Shown here: piece after piece, positions 12,529 through 25,535 of the stretch
Position numbering within the stretch: position 1 is the first letter of the stretch
Layout of the letters: each line of letters opens with the position of its first letter
Origin: Amaurobius ferox
Taxonomy: Eukaryota > Arthropoda > Arachnida > Araneae > Amaurobiidae
Direction: 5' to 3'
Assembly: GCA_951213105.1 (NCBI GenBank)
Contig: OX578146.1
Coordinates: 111,784,427 to 111,848,426, forward strand
DNA: 64,000 nt
The notes under the pieces: model-generated
The model's input: only the letters and a program-made list of their open reading frames with translations
Told to the model about the DNA's origin: nothing
Databases searched by the model: none
Translations under genes and position numbers: made by a program

Positions 12529-12852
12529 TAATTAAAAGCAAAAAACATTATATCATTTACGTGGAATAATTAACATTATTTACATTACTTGCGTCAGATT
12601 CAGTTAAAAGTATTTCTCATTATTATTGCTGTGATTGATAAAATATGTTTTTTTAATCGCCAACTCTTATTTTTGTTATGATGGAAGTTATTTATGAAAT
12701 ACAACTTTCGCGGATTTGTTTAAAAGTATTTTTATGATTATTGCTATAATATCTTTAACTAATCGTTGATATCTAATTAAATTATATAAATTATTAAAAT
12801 TGAAAATTATTTAAATATTAAAACTTAGTTCTGATTTGTTTGAAAGTGATTT
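12529..12852. other. AT-rich spacer between two B copies
   Basis: No gene. Separates the facing terminal hairpins of B1 and B2. Confidence 0.4.
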
Positions 12853-13918
12853 TTACTTTCCCTATACGCATTGTATAGGGAAAGTATTGCGACGGGGTCG
12901 AAAATTCGAATTTGAATTTTTGACGGAAGAGCACGTGTCAAGCATCCCTGAACTCGAATCGAACATTTTGGGGTGATGTATGTGTAAGTGTATGCGTATC
13001 CCTGAGCCTATGGAGAAGATATCTCACAAGCAAATAGAGCGTCTCGAACGAAATTTGGTAAAAAAATTGCAATCAGTGGATATTGGAAGCCTATTGATTT
13101 TAAATAGAATCGAATGTTCCGAACACCCCTAAATTTTCAAATGAAATTTTGAAAAAAATCATTAAGAAATCAGAATTCTCAATAATTATTGCGTAACGCC
13201 AGTAATATTTTATTAGAAAATTATTGGCACAAACTTTAAAATGCTAGCACAAACCATTCTCGAGATATTGCACTTTTTCATATAAATTTATTAAAAAATC
13301 ACATAAAATTTAAAAGTATTAACAATTTTGAAATATTTTCAATTTTCATATGTAATATTATGCGATAAATTTGCTAACATCATTCTCGGGGATCTAGTTC
13401 GTTCCATTTATGAAAAAAGATACTTTGTGTAATAGTTTTGTATTACGACGCCTAACAATTCGCTAACAGTCATTTATATATACGAAATACTCTTCTCTCC
13501 ATCTGTCTATAACGCTTGGTGATAAATTTGGCGAACTTGGTGTCTAATTTAGTGAAATATTATCAAGTTGGCGATATTTCGCCCCACATTGTTGAAAATA
13601 TTGTTAAAATTGCAAAAATGTCGCTAAGTTAGCGAAAAGACGCCAAGTGGATGAATTAATCATTAAAATATATATGGACTATATTGCTCATTGCGGATGC
13701 TAATAATATGAATAATTGTCTATTTAGAATTGCGTGAAAAATAAATTAAATGAGTACTTCGAAATAGTTTTACATGTTGTCAGCTGGAAAAGCGCCAAAT
13801 GTACAATTTAACTTTAAACACATTGTGCAATAGATCTTAAACATTATGTTTTCACTAAGAAAGAAGTTAATTCATTGTATTATATAAGGAAAGTTATATG
13901 CTGTCCATATCAGATTTT
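12853..13918 (-). mobile_element. Family B repeat, full copy B2, inverted relative to B1
   Basis: Begins with the terminal hairpin ACTTTCCCTATAC-GCATT-GTATAGGGAAAGT at 12855-12885, with perfect 13-bp arms. Then follow the complement of the conserved block (GACGGGGTCGAAAATTCG), a decayed microsatellite, the CGCCAAATT-type block near 13500-13640, and the subterminal TTATATAAGGAAAGT at about 13880-13895. The hairpin arm differs from B1 but both arms changed together, as expected if pairing matters. Confidence 0.7.
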
Positions 13919-16900
13919 TATGATTATTGCTATGTTATGACACTTTTAATTAATCAATAATTCCTAGTTTTAAAAATCGTTATATCGCATTTTGCTTTAT
14001 TTCACGCAAATATATTAGCAAATATATTCTTGTTCACGAGGAGTGGACAAATATGAGTATATTAATCTGATTCAGGGAGTTGGGGAATGTGTATTAGAGA
14101 AAAAAAAACGTAAAGTCAGAAATTCGTTTCTGATAACATGCATATAATATAATAAAACGAATTTATAATCCGTAATATAGATGTGTTCGAATCACTATAT
14201 ACACAACTTTTAAAATCCTTGTTTCGTATACAAATCCACAGTTTTTGACCAATTTTGTTTAATTCGTTATGCTTATTCTTTATTTTACTGCTGGAAATTG
14301 CTTACATATTTTTAGTTTCTCAGCTCAGGAGTCGTCGAGATATTAATAAAAAAAATAGAAAACTCCACAGGAATAACAGTATGAAGGTGATTTTATTTTT
14401 TAAAAATATATTTGACTAGAACAGCATCATGTTGCTATGTAGGAGAGATAAATTGTGTTCATTTTTCTAATAGTATATTGTTGCAATCAGATTATTATTA
14501 GCTACATTGATCGTCAAAAATTGGCTAGAATATTTCTCCAATATCGGAAAGGGGATATTTTGCCACATATGAGCATCTCTAGCTTTACCTTCTAAATATT
14601 TTCAATATTTACACAATTACTGATCTGCTAATATTAGTTGAATATTTCCTGATGTCATTGTCCCAATTTTGGAGAAACAATGAAAATATACGCAACGTAA
14701 AGCCAATATTAACAAAATATTGCTTACTAGAGCATTTCACCTGCGCTTCGCGCGTTCGCAGTGGTTAGTGGTTATGAAATATGACAGCTATATGATTAAG
14801 CAAAGTTGTTGATAAATTTTCATAATATCAAAAAAACTTTTTCGGATTTAAGTATTAAAATGGATTACATTCTATAACCCTGTTAGCATGGTAAATGGTA
14901 AAATATAATGAGTCTTATTTCTAATATTATTTTATTATTTTAATTGTATGATTTTTCCAATTGTTAGCGAATGAAAATAAAATTTGTTTTTCGAATATAA
15001 AATGTGTTTTTGTTACTTCTCAGAGGCAAAGTTGTGTCAGTGTTTTGAAAATCCCTTTATATTTTCCCCCCAAATTCATTTTTTTTTAATTTAAATTTTT
15101 CTTGCTGAGGCGTTTCGAAAGAGATAAAAACCAAGATTCTAGCTAATTTCGAAGTGTTAAATAATTTTGTTTGTTCGAAATATTAGATTTTGATTAGAAA
15201 CTGAAGTTCTAGCTAATGTGGAAGTACTTGACAGTTTTTATATGTCATCCAACCAGTCAGTCAGTTCAGTACATATTATTATGATTTTACTGCTACAAAT
15301 TATGTATATATTTTGAGATTCGAAACTCAGGGTGTTATCATAATGATAAAAGTTCAAAACATTAAAAATTGCATGGAAATAACATTAAGAATGCGATTAT
15401 GTATTCTAAACATTTATTTGAGAAAAACAGCATAGTTAGTGCTGATTAACCTATTATATTTCTAGAAAAATCTCGTTGCAATCAAATTGTAGGTCAAATA
15501 ATTTTAAATATATAGAATTTTAATAATAAACTAAAATAGAAAATTTTTAAGAAATGTGTGATATTTATAATCGCGTTATAAAGTTAAAACGATATAAAAT
15601 GAGATTACGCGAATTGCTGATATGTTCAATTTCGTATGTCATCTGTTCTATTTTGGTTACATATATCCAAATATTTTCCGATTCAGATATATTCCATTGT
15701 GCTTGTTCGGTCGTTGGGACTGAATAAAACAATACTGCGTGATTATGTTTTACAACTTAAATCAACAATCTCATTTTGACATGATGGCCAATCTCGCGGT
15801 TCGTTAATTGAAAGATCACCAAAATAATTTATTCCTTTGATTTATAGATTGTCATATGAATTTAATTTTTTATTGAGAGAATAGAAATAATTATATTTTA
15901 TTTCCTATGTGATTTAAATATGGAGAAAGAGAAAATAATTAATGGCAACACTTATAACACTTTTAAGACACTTATAAAATGTCCATGTATTTTTAAATCA
16001 ATAGTAACAACGGATGCTTCTGCTAGTTAGATAATATATGTAAATACGGTTAAAATTATTATGCAATTTCAATATTGATGTTTTAACACTGGTAGTGTAT
16101 ACTAAAAATGTTAGTTTTTTTTTTTAATTAATGAATATTCAGTACTGACTTACCCTTCTTCGATGATGGTGCATTTTGATGCAATCCTGTTCAGAAAACG
16201 TGGCCTTGAGTCACTTGCCTTCGCTTTTCGTAGATAAGTCGAAAAAAAATGTTCGAATTCCTTTTCGAAATTTAAGCTTCTAAAATCATGGAGCACTCAT
16301 GTGTCATACACACTTGTTATCACATTCTGGTGCTCATTAACTCGGGCACCTTTTGATTACTTTGATGCAGTTGGCGCTTTTTCTCCTGAAGCTTCTGTCA
16401 CTTGTTCGTAAGAATATACAGAAATTTTGCTTCAGAGAAGTAAATGAAAATTATTCCTGGGTTTTCGATGATTCTCATTACTTTTTGTATGTTCATCGAA
16501 AATCTTAGTAATTTAGCAATCGAATTTAATTTTAAATTTTGCCTTGCTGTTTAACTTTTTTTATTTCAATATTTTCTATATGATTATTTACTACATTACC
16601 AAATATATATACTGTTATAATAGACAAAAAATTATCTAAACTAATTGTATTTAATTCCTTCAAATTCAATTTTAAGGTGTTATAATTTCAAAAAGCAAGA
16701 ATAAATGTAGTGGGTAATTTCTTACTTCATTGCGTGTACTTACGATACCATATAATTACTTATGGGGTACATATGAGCTTTTACCAATTTTATACAATCC
16801 TGTATGGATTCTTTTTCTTCCATGATTACTAAATGCGACTAGCAAATTTTCGATTGTCTTATATTTCCATCGAGCACATTTTCATGATGAATTTGTATCA

Positions 16901-18344
16901 AATATATCCGTAATTCTTAATATTCACAGAATCTTATTCATCCTTGTATCAATTCCAGTATCATATACTTTTACCTCTGTTGGTCACTTTTTGCGGTATA
17001 TGCAAACGGTACTAGAATATCCAGTACTGCACCATCGAATCTAGACATCCGGATTCAGAGGAACTGTATACTTATCTTTACAAATATATAACCCGGATCT
17101 TTCTTGATAATCACACTGCAACAGGTATACACAGTTACGGTTGTAATCTGCAGTACACAGTACAGCGTACTACATCAAGCATCTCCCTTTCACAGTAAAT
17201 TGATTATCCACTTAACTGCGTGATATCACCAAACTCTGTTATGAATGAAGTCAAAGCAAGATGTACCAATACCGGTACAGTGTACACTGTCGAAGGAGAA
17301 TGAAGAGACTTACGATAGATACCCCCAACGGGTACTGCCAGGTATATTAAATTGTTCGACTTGCCTGGTAATTTTCTCTGCAGAGAACGCCATCTATTTT
17401 TCCTTCCTCAAACTAAAATATCAATGAAACTGAGAACCAAGTTCTGAAATATAAGATATTTTCGTCGCGTGTGATATTCGGATTTTCATTCATGAAATAC
17501 TTTGCGAGATTAATGTATTGTGCATACAAATATCGATCAGGGCATCTTTTAGAACGCATTATATTGCATATGCAGCGTGTGAACAGAAATACCTAATTAC
17601 GAGAGAGAACATTATAGAACAAATCAATATATTTTTTGAACATTTTTGCTTGGTTATTTCGTAAAAGAATTGCTCAATAACATTGTATACACACTCTAGT
17701 AATGTAAATATATAGCAATGTGTTAGTTTTGCTATACAACGTTTTAAAGTTTTATATATTATATGTAAAAGAGTTGGTTCGGTGAAACCAATGAGTAACA
17801 CTACTGCATCAATGCAAAAAATTCAATTGTATTATCAGTTAAATTCAATTATATACCAGAATCTTTTAAAAGGAATTTAATATTTTAAATTTGAATATAC
17901 AATATGAAAATATCTGCATATACATTATATTTGTCGTTAGTGAAAATTTCAAAATTTTCATAATAAATTTATTTGCGATATTAATGTGTGGTACAAACAA
18001 GTGTCAATCAGTAGATCTTTTAGGATAAGAATACAATCTCTTATAAACATCTTTATGAAGCAACATGAATGTATTTTTGGGCATTTTCTGTTACTCGTTT
18101 TGTAAAATATTTATGTAATAAAATATCCTTATTCTAATGATATAGCTACATATTAATGTTTTTTTTATTTATTTATCTATTTATTTTTTCTTTTCAATAT
18201 TAAACTTTTAAGGTTTAAACTGTGTCGAAACTTAAAAAATTAGAAACAGTAAGGATGTTCTATCAGTAATACACTGGAGAAATCTAAACAATTTTCATGA
18301 GTGAAATTATATATACCACAGAATTAAAAGAATAATATTTAAGG
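13919..18344. other. 4.4 kb of AT-rich DNA without a supported gene
   Basis: I scanned both strands and saw no conserved domain, tRNA, rRNA or defined mobile-element end. Open frames are short (60-80 codons) and AT-biased. Slightly less AT-rich patches at 16130-16400 and 17000-17350 were checked and match nothing I recognise. Confidence 0.35.
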
Positions 18345-19759
18345 TACACTCACGGACAATGAAAGTTGCGCACCAAGAAAAAAGCATAGGATGGAATTGA
18401 AGTTTTATTGATGGCAGGATACAGATGAATGATATACATGATCACCAAAACAGCGCAGCAGAACACGTACAGAGGGAGCTGTGGTACACAGTCAGGTCTT
18501 CCTCAATAGCGCGTCGCTATTGAGGATCCGCCTCGTGCTGCGATACAAGCAGCAATACAGTCCGACATGGTGTCGAGCAGATGCCTGATGTTGTCCTGTG
18601 GCAGATGAGTCTACACCTGTTGAACGTTAAGTTCCAAATCCCGAAGATTGCGACAACGGGTCAGCTGACGTTTCAACTGGTTCCACACATGCTCGATAGG
18701 GGACAGATCTGGGGAGCGGGTAGGCCATGGAAGTGTCTGGACAAGACTCAGGCAGGCCTGAGCGACCCGAGCCGTGTGCGGCTGGGCATTATCCTGCTAA
18801 AATTGCGCACCTGGAATCGCAGCAACGAATGGGAGCACATGAGGCGGTAGAATCTCATCCACTTACCGCTGGCCCGTCAATGTTCCAGGTGCCCCTATTA
18901 GAGCGGGTTGACTGTCGTAGGCTATGGCTTCCCAGCCCATGGTGTATGCAGTGGGGCTGGTGTGGCGCTCAATAACGAGGTTGAGATTGTGGCGTTGTGC
19001 AGGGGACCTCTACACTCGGACACGCTGATCATCGGCCCCCAAAACGAAGCGGCACTCATCGCTAAACACCACACATCGCCAATTAGTGGCGTTCCACGTT
19101 GCTCTGGCTCGACACCACTGCAACCGGAGCCGCCGATGTTTCCGTGTTAACAGCAGCACACATAAGGGACGCTGGGATCGAAGATTCACTTCCTTCAGGC
19201 GTCTAGATATGGTTCGTGGGCACGCAGGAGCCGCTACGTGTGCCTGTATCGCAAATCGGGTCGCCGTGGGCTCTATACAGCGATCATTCGATCCTCTTTA
19301 CTCGTGGTATGCCTGGTCCACCAAGAGCCTATCCTTCGTGTCTGGGTGGCGTCCCGTGACCAGTATTCGCAACACCGTCGGACGGTATAGTCCGAAAGAT
19401 CCACGTGACGGGTTATACGGCGCGCTGACCACCCTGCGGTTTTCAGCTCGATGATCAGGCCTCTCTCGAAGTCCGTCAGTTGCATATATCGACGTTTCTG
19501 GCGTCTACCCACCATTTTTTTCACTCCTTATTCGTGCTTGCGTCGGCCGAAGCTTCTCGCATTGATGGGGCGTCGACTACACGCCGGTTTATAAGGCCGT
19601 TGGCTCATGCTTGCAGCCCCACTCAAGGGTGTACCGTCATACGCAATCACACCAGACTGGGATCATTTGCACACCAGCCCGCCCCCTAGCTATATACATC
19701 ATTTCGCGGTTGTACAATGTCTCCTTCTTGGTGCGGAACTTTCATTGTCTGTGAGTGTA
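18345..19759 (-). mobile_element. Tc1/mariner transposon with TIRs and TA target duplication
   Basis: TA dinucleotides at 18345-18346 and 19758-19759 bound terminal inverted repeats of about 31-34 bp. The left end starts CACTCACGGACAATGAAAGT, and the right end is its complement with about two to three mismatches (CACTCACAGACAATGAAAGT when reversed). The 1.4 kb length fits a full-length Tc1-like element. GC content is clearly above the flanks. The transposase on the minus strand is broken (listed separately), so the copy is inactive, but the TIRs are well kept and could still be mobilised in trans. Confidence 0.93.
18525..19524 (-). pseudogene. Tc1-like transposase pseudogene
   Basis: The product would be a DD34E-type DNA transposase. 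The start at 19524 gives an N-terminal helix-turn-helix region (LTDFERGLIIELKTAGWSAR, then ITRHVDLSDYTVRR) of 83 codons. Near 19260 a frameshift moves the frame into a segment with TISRRLKEVNLRSQRPL and VVFSDECRF (first catalytic Asp). Stops follow: after VRV, after LTGQR, before QDNAQPH at 18797-18799 (second Asp region), and after NVQQV. The last catalytic segment SPDLSPIEHVWNQLK is intact near 18675-18720. All three catalytic motifs can be read, so few lesions separate it from a complete frame. Open frames on the plus strand here are antisense shadows. Confidence 0.93.
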
Positions 19760-19832
19760 ATTGATAAAATAATTTTAATATACAGCTTTTAAGCGTAAAC
19801 AAATACGTACAGAACGGTTATATAGAAAAAAA

Positions 19833-20769
19833 ATCTGATGTGGGCAACACATGACTTTCCTTATATAATGTAATGAATTTACTACTTTTACAGTAAAAAA
19901 ATAGGTTTTTCTTATAGTAGATACTAATATTCTTTCCAAGATATTGAATTTTCGACAATTAGTTGTCATTTTCATTGATTTAGCGTCATTTTTATCCATT
20001 TGACGAGATTTACGTTAATTTGGCAACATTTCAAAAAGTCACCAAGTTGGCGACATTTCGCCAAATTCGTCGCCAAAATCTCGCCAAGAGTTATGCACTA
20101 AGAAAAAAGTTATTCTTACAGCAGATAAATGACTATTGGCGTTCAAATACAAAAGTATTATTCAAAGTATATTTTTTCATGAATGGAACGAGCTAGATCC
20201 ACGAGAATGATGTCACTCAATTTATCGCATGGTATTACATATGAAAAGTGAACATGTTTCTCAATAGGAATTTTTTTTATGTGACTTTTTCATAATTTTT
20301 TTGAAAAATGTACAATATCTCGAGAACGGTTCATGTTAGCCTTCTAAAATTTATGCCAATCGTTTTCTAATGAAAAATTACATAAGAAATGTCTATTTGC
20401 GTAACTTTATTAGCGGTTTTGATTTTTTGACGATTTTTTCAAAATTTCATTCGAAAATTTAGGGAGGTTCTGAACATTCGATTACGTATAAAAACAATAG
20501 GCTTCCAGTGTTTATGGATTGTGATTTTTGTACCAAATTTGGTTCGAATCGGTCCATTCGTTCGTCAGTTATCGTCTCCACAGACTCACTGACACACACA
20601 CATACACACATACTTTCACACACACACACACACACACAGACATCACTCCAAAAATGTTTGATTCGTGATCAGGGATGCTTGAAACGTGCTCTCCCGTCGA
20701 AAACTCGAATTCGAATTTTCGACCCCGTCACAATACTTTCCTTATACATTATGTATATAAGGAAAGTAA
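19833..20769 (+). mobile_element. Family B repeat, full copy B3
   Basis: Closely matches B1 throughout. Left end has ATCTGATGTGGGCAACACAT and ACTTTCCTTATATAATG. The CGCCAAATT-type block is at 19930-20090, the CA/TC microsatellite at 20590-20640, and the conserved block with AAAATGTTTGATTCGTGATC follows. The terminal hairpin ACTTTCCTTATA...TATAAGGAAAGT lies at 20735-20767. It starts only about 74 bp beyond the Tc1 right TIR. The close match to B1 suggests more recent spread than B2. Confidence 0.75.
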
Positions 20770-23640
20770 AAAATAAATAAATAAACTTAAACTTGTATAA
20801 CCGTAACAAATATTATTAATTTAAAAATAAGTGTTTCTTAGAAGTTAAATCCATTTATCATTGTTAAAATCATAACGAATTAAAAATGATCCAACGTTTA
20901 TTATGAATTAAAATCATCACATTATTTAAAAAGAAAGATTGCATTCGGATTTAATGTAATTAATAAATATTTCAAATGGCAATGAAACATCCGAATAGTT
21001 ATACAGGATAAAACAATATTTAAACAAAGCTCATTATATAAGTAGAATTGGAAAAACTATATATGTAACAGCAATGTAGATAAATATACACTCTGTTGAA
21101 AAAATATATATACACCCAAAGGAACTGAGCTATCGCCGCAAAACTTGGCATGTATGTATCGTTTGAGAAAATATGCAAATGATTAGAATTGGGGAGTATA
21201 AAAACGTTTTATGAAAGAACGATGGCAACAATGCAAGACTTACTTCATTACTGTTACCAACTGCTTACCTCTAGAGTACATGCGTATGAACAGTACATAT
21301 GAACAGTCATGAACAGTACAGCATGTATATTAATATTATTACTTGAAAAAAAAATGTTTTATACAAGCTCTTTATTATATAAAGTTGTTACATATGACTT
21401 TATTGGAAATCAATCCATTACATAACTGGTTTCTCACAATGTAGAAAACAATTAAGGTAGAAAACAATCAAATTAACTAACTAAACACACAACAAGACTA
21501 TTGCAAATTAGACAAACGCAAAGCCCAAAAATGCTGAGAGATACCGTAACCATTAGTCGTTTCTCATTTAGCTGTTTGTCACGGACGCAAATAATATGAA
21601 ATAATAACTAAATTATTATTTTATATTATTTTAGACCGTGGCTTGGACGAGTTTATACAGAAATTATGCAATGGTCCGAAAACAGTATGAAATATTTAAA
21701 GTAGAACTGGACTGGTTAAATCTCACAAATAAATCCAAAAGTTTCTATGTAAATCTAAGATTTGACAGGAAATATATATAAATTTCGTATTAAAAATATG
21801 ACAAATATCATCCATGATAACCCATTGAAAATTTAATTGCCATTCTAACTCATGAAGGCTTTTCAGTTTGCAATGCGTACTCTCCAAGGCCGTTTATGAC
21901 CGCAGGTAAAGTGGCCAAACGCTGGGACCCGCCAGATTTTGGACCCCCAGCTCAATGTACATTTCTGTCTATAAAAGTATTAAAGAATGGACTGGCCTAG
22001 GTTTTACATTTTCTTAAGGGCAAGGGAAATGGTTGAGGATGATATAGCATTGTCCCTGCATACAAATAAACCAATTTTTCAATGACTCCTGTGTTAACGA
22101 CATCGAATAAAAATATGCAAATTGAATTAAATTTGGTGCATTTATTTCCTTTGCTGACTTCAGAGGCCCATTGATTTTCGAAATCAGCGCACTAGGGAAA
22201 ATTCAATATTTTCTTTTTTTCAAAAAGTGGAAAATCATGAAAAATAATAATTGTGTTTAAAATGTTTATAAAAATATCTGTTCCATATATGTGGTTTTTA
22301 TATAAGAGCAAATGTCATCATTTATGCTAACCTACAGCTATTTAGAGATTTATTTCGTCTCCGGTCTTTCTGGAAATTACATAAAAATTAATAGATCACT
22401 TTTATCCACCGAAAAATTATTTTATAAGTGAATTTACTCAGTTTTCAATATATTAAAAATTTCACATTTTTATACGGGGACGCCATATCAATCGACCAAA
22501 TTTAGCAAATCGAATAAAATCTTGTACGATTAATCCAATCTCAATAAACGTCAAAGGGTTATTGATTGGAAGGTAAATGAAAGCTCGGCTAGGGAAACAA
22601 AATTATTATTTTTTTTTAAATGAAAAACTTTAAAAATCTATCAAAATTTACTGCAAAAATATCCATTTTAAATATAATGTTTTACTCAGAAGCAAATAAC
22701 ATGCAGCGTTCTCGATATATTGGGCAGTTTTGATCTAGCATGGAAAATATTATAATAATCCTAAATATGTTTATTATTCCTATCATATGAATATTATAGT
22801 TTATAGTTTTAACTAGAAATATATGGACACTTGGTTAATAGTTATCACAAACTATTTTTAAGATATTAGAAATTTTACCCTTCACAAGGAGCACGAAATT
22901 CCGATTAAAATATAAAAATAATCAAGCTAATCCTATGAAATATTGTGTATGCTTAATTTATTAGCAACAGAAAAAATTGATTTCCAGCAGTATCTAGTTT
23001 AGAAATCCAATTTGTGTTTTAATGTTTTCCACACAATATGAAAATTTGTTATTTGTAGGAAAAGTCATTTTCTGTACATATAAGATATTTAACTATAGTA
23101 AAACAAACTTGTTATAGAGATCCGAATAGTTTGAGATTGAATCTATATCCTCTCAAAGCTATAATTGAAAATGTAATCACATTTATTTTTATTAAATTAA
23201 TCACGTTTCTCATTCACTAAATTGAAAAGTTCTGTCTGAGTTTCAATGGGCAATTTTGCAAATCTCTTTTTTCTCTGTCAACTACAGGACTTCATTACTC
23301 CCTAACATAAGTGAATGATTGACCATTTTAAAATTCGCGGTTCAATATAGTTAAAAGAGTAAAATGTCATTTTTATATATCATAAATTATAAAAGTGAAA
23401 TATAATGCATATGAATAAAAATTCCAGTATTTTAATCAAATTATCTTTTGTTCATCGAATTGAAACTCCGTAGAAACAAAATAATAAGTTTATGAATATG
23501 AACTAGTCCTTTGCAGTATTGTGAAGTCTGAGTTCATTTTTTTGGGAAATCTGATGCCGGTTGCATGGTGCGACTTAATTTGTCGGTCTCCATAGCAGTT
23601 ACCAAAATTATTTCGTAATTATTTCACACACAAAATCTTG
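20770..23640. other. AT-rich DNA without a supported gene
   Basis: The segment 21085-21215 (containing CACTCTGTTGAAAAAATATA and TACACCCAAAGG) has the look of a Tc1/mariner end but no partner end was found. Segment 21880-21960 is less AT-rich and unrecognised. The rest is featureless. Confidence 0.35.
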
Positions 23641-23929
23641 GGGGCGCGGTAGCCCATTGGTTAGCGCGCTGGAGTTGCACTCGGTAGGCCCGGGTTCGAT
23701 TCCAGCCACTGCCAAAACTGCCGCCGTGTTCATGCGGAGTACGATCACGTTAAACATGTGGGTCCGAAAGTCCTTCCGAGAGGTTGGTAGTAAGAGAATG
23801 AAGGCACAGTTCCTGTGGATACCGTCCCCACTGGATTTCGGTCTTATTGGGTGACATTTTCGGGGCACCCAAACAGATACCTTACACCTTCGGGTGCATC
23901 GAACGGTTTGAGTCCAAGAAGAAGAAGTT
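23641..23929 (+). mobile_element. tRNA-type SINE, variant body
   Basis: Starts GGGGCGCGGTAGCCCATTGG with an A box, and a B box GGTTCGATTCC near 23694-23704. The body matches other copies to about 23790, then diverges (TAGTAAGAGAATGAAGGCAC) before rejoining with CACTGGATTTCGGTCTTATTGGGTG. It ends in a (GAA)n tail at 23916-23928. I could not find a convincing target duplication. The 112-codon minus-strand frame across it is a by-product. Confidence 0.85.
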
Positions 23930-24298
23930 AAATTTGCATAATACAAAAAGCCAATCGTTCAAAAGAAATATTAAGAGAGGAATTACAAGACAAACATATA
24001 TTCATAAAATCAAATATAAGATACCAAAATCCATGCAAGAAAAGAGATTTAACATATATTACACTATAAATATTTAAATATGTAGGTACACATATAATGG
24101 TTTAACATTCATTGAATCGGGAATAAGACGCGAGTCAAAACTAGGTTTTCCAACGGGTTTTAAATTGTAAACAAATCCTGACAGAGATATATAAACAAGA
24201 ATTCATAAAATAAAATCTTCCAAGGATTAATGAAACTGGTTGAAATAAAAGTCTTATCAAACAGAGGAACAAAATTATCATTGAGAACAGTTTAGAGT

Positions 24299-24340
<42 letters not shown>

Positions 24341-24970
24341 TTAATAGCACCGGTAATATAAAAGCATATCACGCCTAGAGTCCTGACAATGCAAATACGA
24401 TTCTGCATGCAACTCCGCGCCTGCACAATATTCTTCTGAAATACTTCTGACACGAAAATTCAACCGTTTATCATGTTTTTTAATAAATATAAAACTTTCT
24501 AATCTGGTCTGAAAACGCAAGTTTCCGGGTTTCAAGTGAAATTTCACTTTCGAGTAAGATTTTATTCTAGAAATGCAATATTTCTGAAATCGGGAAAACT
24601 TCTTTCCGCTTTTTACCCTTGACGTCCCGATACCATCCATAAAAAGTCCGATGCCTGCTATCGCTCCTGGCAGTTATTGATACTTTCTGCATGTGGGTGA
24701 CACAGAAACTCATTTGCGAAGGAGAGATTGGCATTTGAACCAATCAGAAGAAGATTCTTTAATAAAATGTCTGATTTATTTTGAAAATGTGCTGAAGGAG
24801 ATAGATGTTCCACTCGATTTAGTTATTGATTATTACTCGACTGTTAAGTCCGTATTATGGCAGGGTGGAAAATTTTATGTTCAGAGTTCCATCTCAGCCT
24901 TTTATCGCGTGCGCTCCTAAAATATTCTGACACATACAGGAAACGCATCTCTGGCGATCAGTATTATTAA
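23930..24970. other. AT-rich DNA with a (TA)n run; no supported gene
   Basis: A (TA)n microsatellite lies at 24301-24337. Two open frames of 99 and 75 codons (24341-24640 minus, 24693-24920 plus) match nothing known to me and show no domain; not supported as genes. Confidence 0.35.
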
Positions 24971-25535
24971 TTATCATACGACCCCTAACAAAACATAATG
25001 ACTATAGAACACCAACAAAGCACAATAACTATAAGACCCAACAAAACTTGACTATAGGACCCCCAATGAAACATAATGACTATAGGACCCCAACAAAACG
25101 TGATAACTGTACGACTCCCTCACAAAACATAATAACTATAGGACCCCAACAAAACGTGATAACTATACGACCCCTAACAAAGCATAATGACTATAGGACC
25201 CCAACAAAACTTTATAACTATACGGCCCCTAACAAAACATAATGATTATAGAAACCACAACAAAACATATTGACTATACGACCCCTAACAAAACATAATG
25301 ACTATAGGATCCCAACAAAACATAATGATTATAGAATCCCAACAAATTATAATAACTATACAACCCCAATAAAACATAATATACAACCCCAACAAAACAT
25401 AAGGACTATATGACCCCTTAACGAACATAATTACTATACAACCCCCTAACTAAATATAATTACTATACGACCCTCTAACAAAACATCATTACCAATATAC
25501 GACTCCCAACGAAACAAAATTATTTTACGACCTCC
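24971..25535. repeat. Minisatellite of about 24-27 bp units
   Basis: About 20 imperfect copies of a unit like CCCCAACAAAACATAATGAC followed by TATAGGA. The regular CCC/CCT and ACTATA positions define the phase. Units decay toward the right (25380-25535). The 64-codon open frame within it is a by-product. Confidence 0.92.

Noticed and set aside
18581..19792. Several plus-strand open frames of 60-122 codons
   Set aside because: They are antisense shadows of the Tc1 transposase pseudogene on the minus strand.
21085..21215. Possible Tc1/mariner terminal sequence
   Set aside because: Only one end is visible; no partner inverted repeat or transposase motif nearby.
24971..25535. CRISPR-like array
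   Set aside because: Units are contiguous and diverged without unique spacers of constant length, and the genome is eukaryotic; it is a minisatellite.
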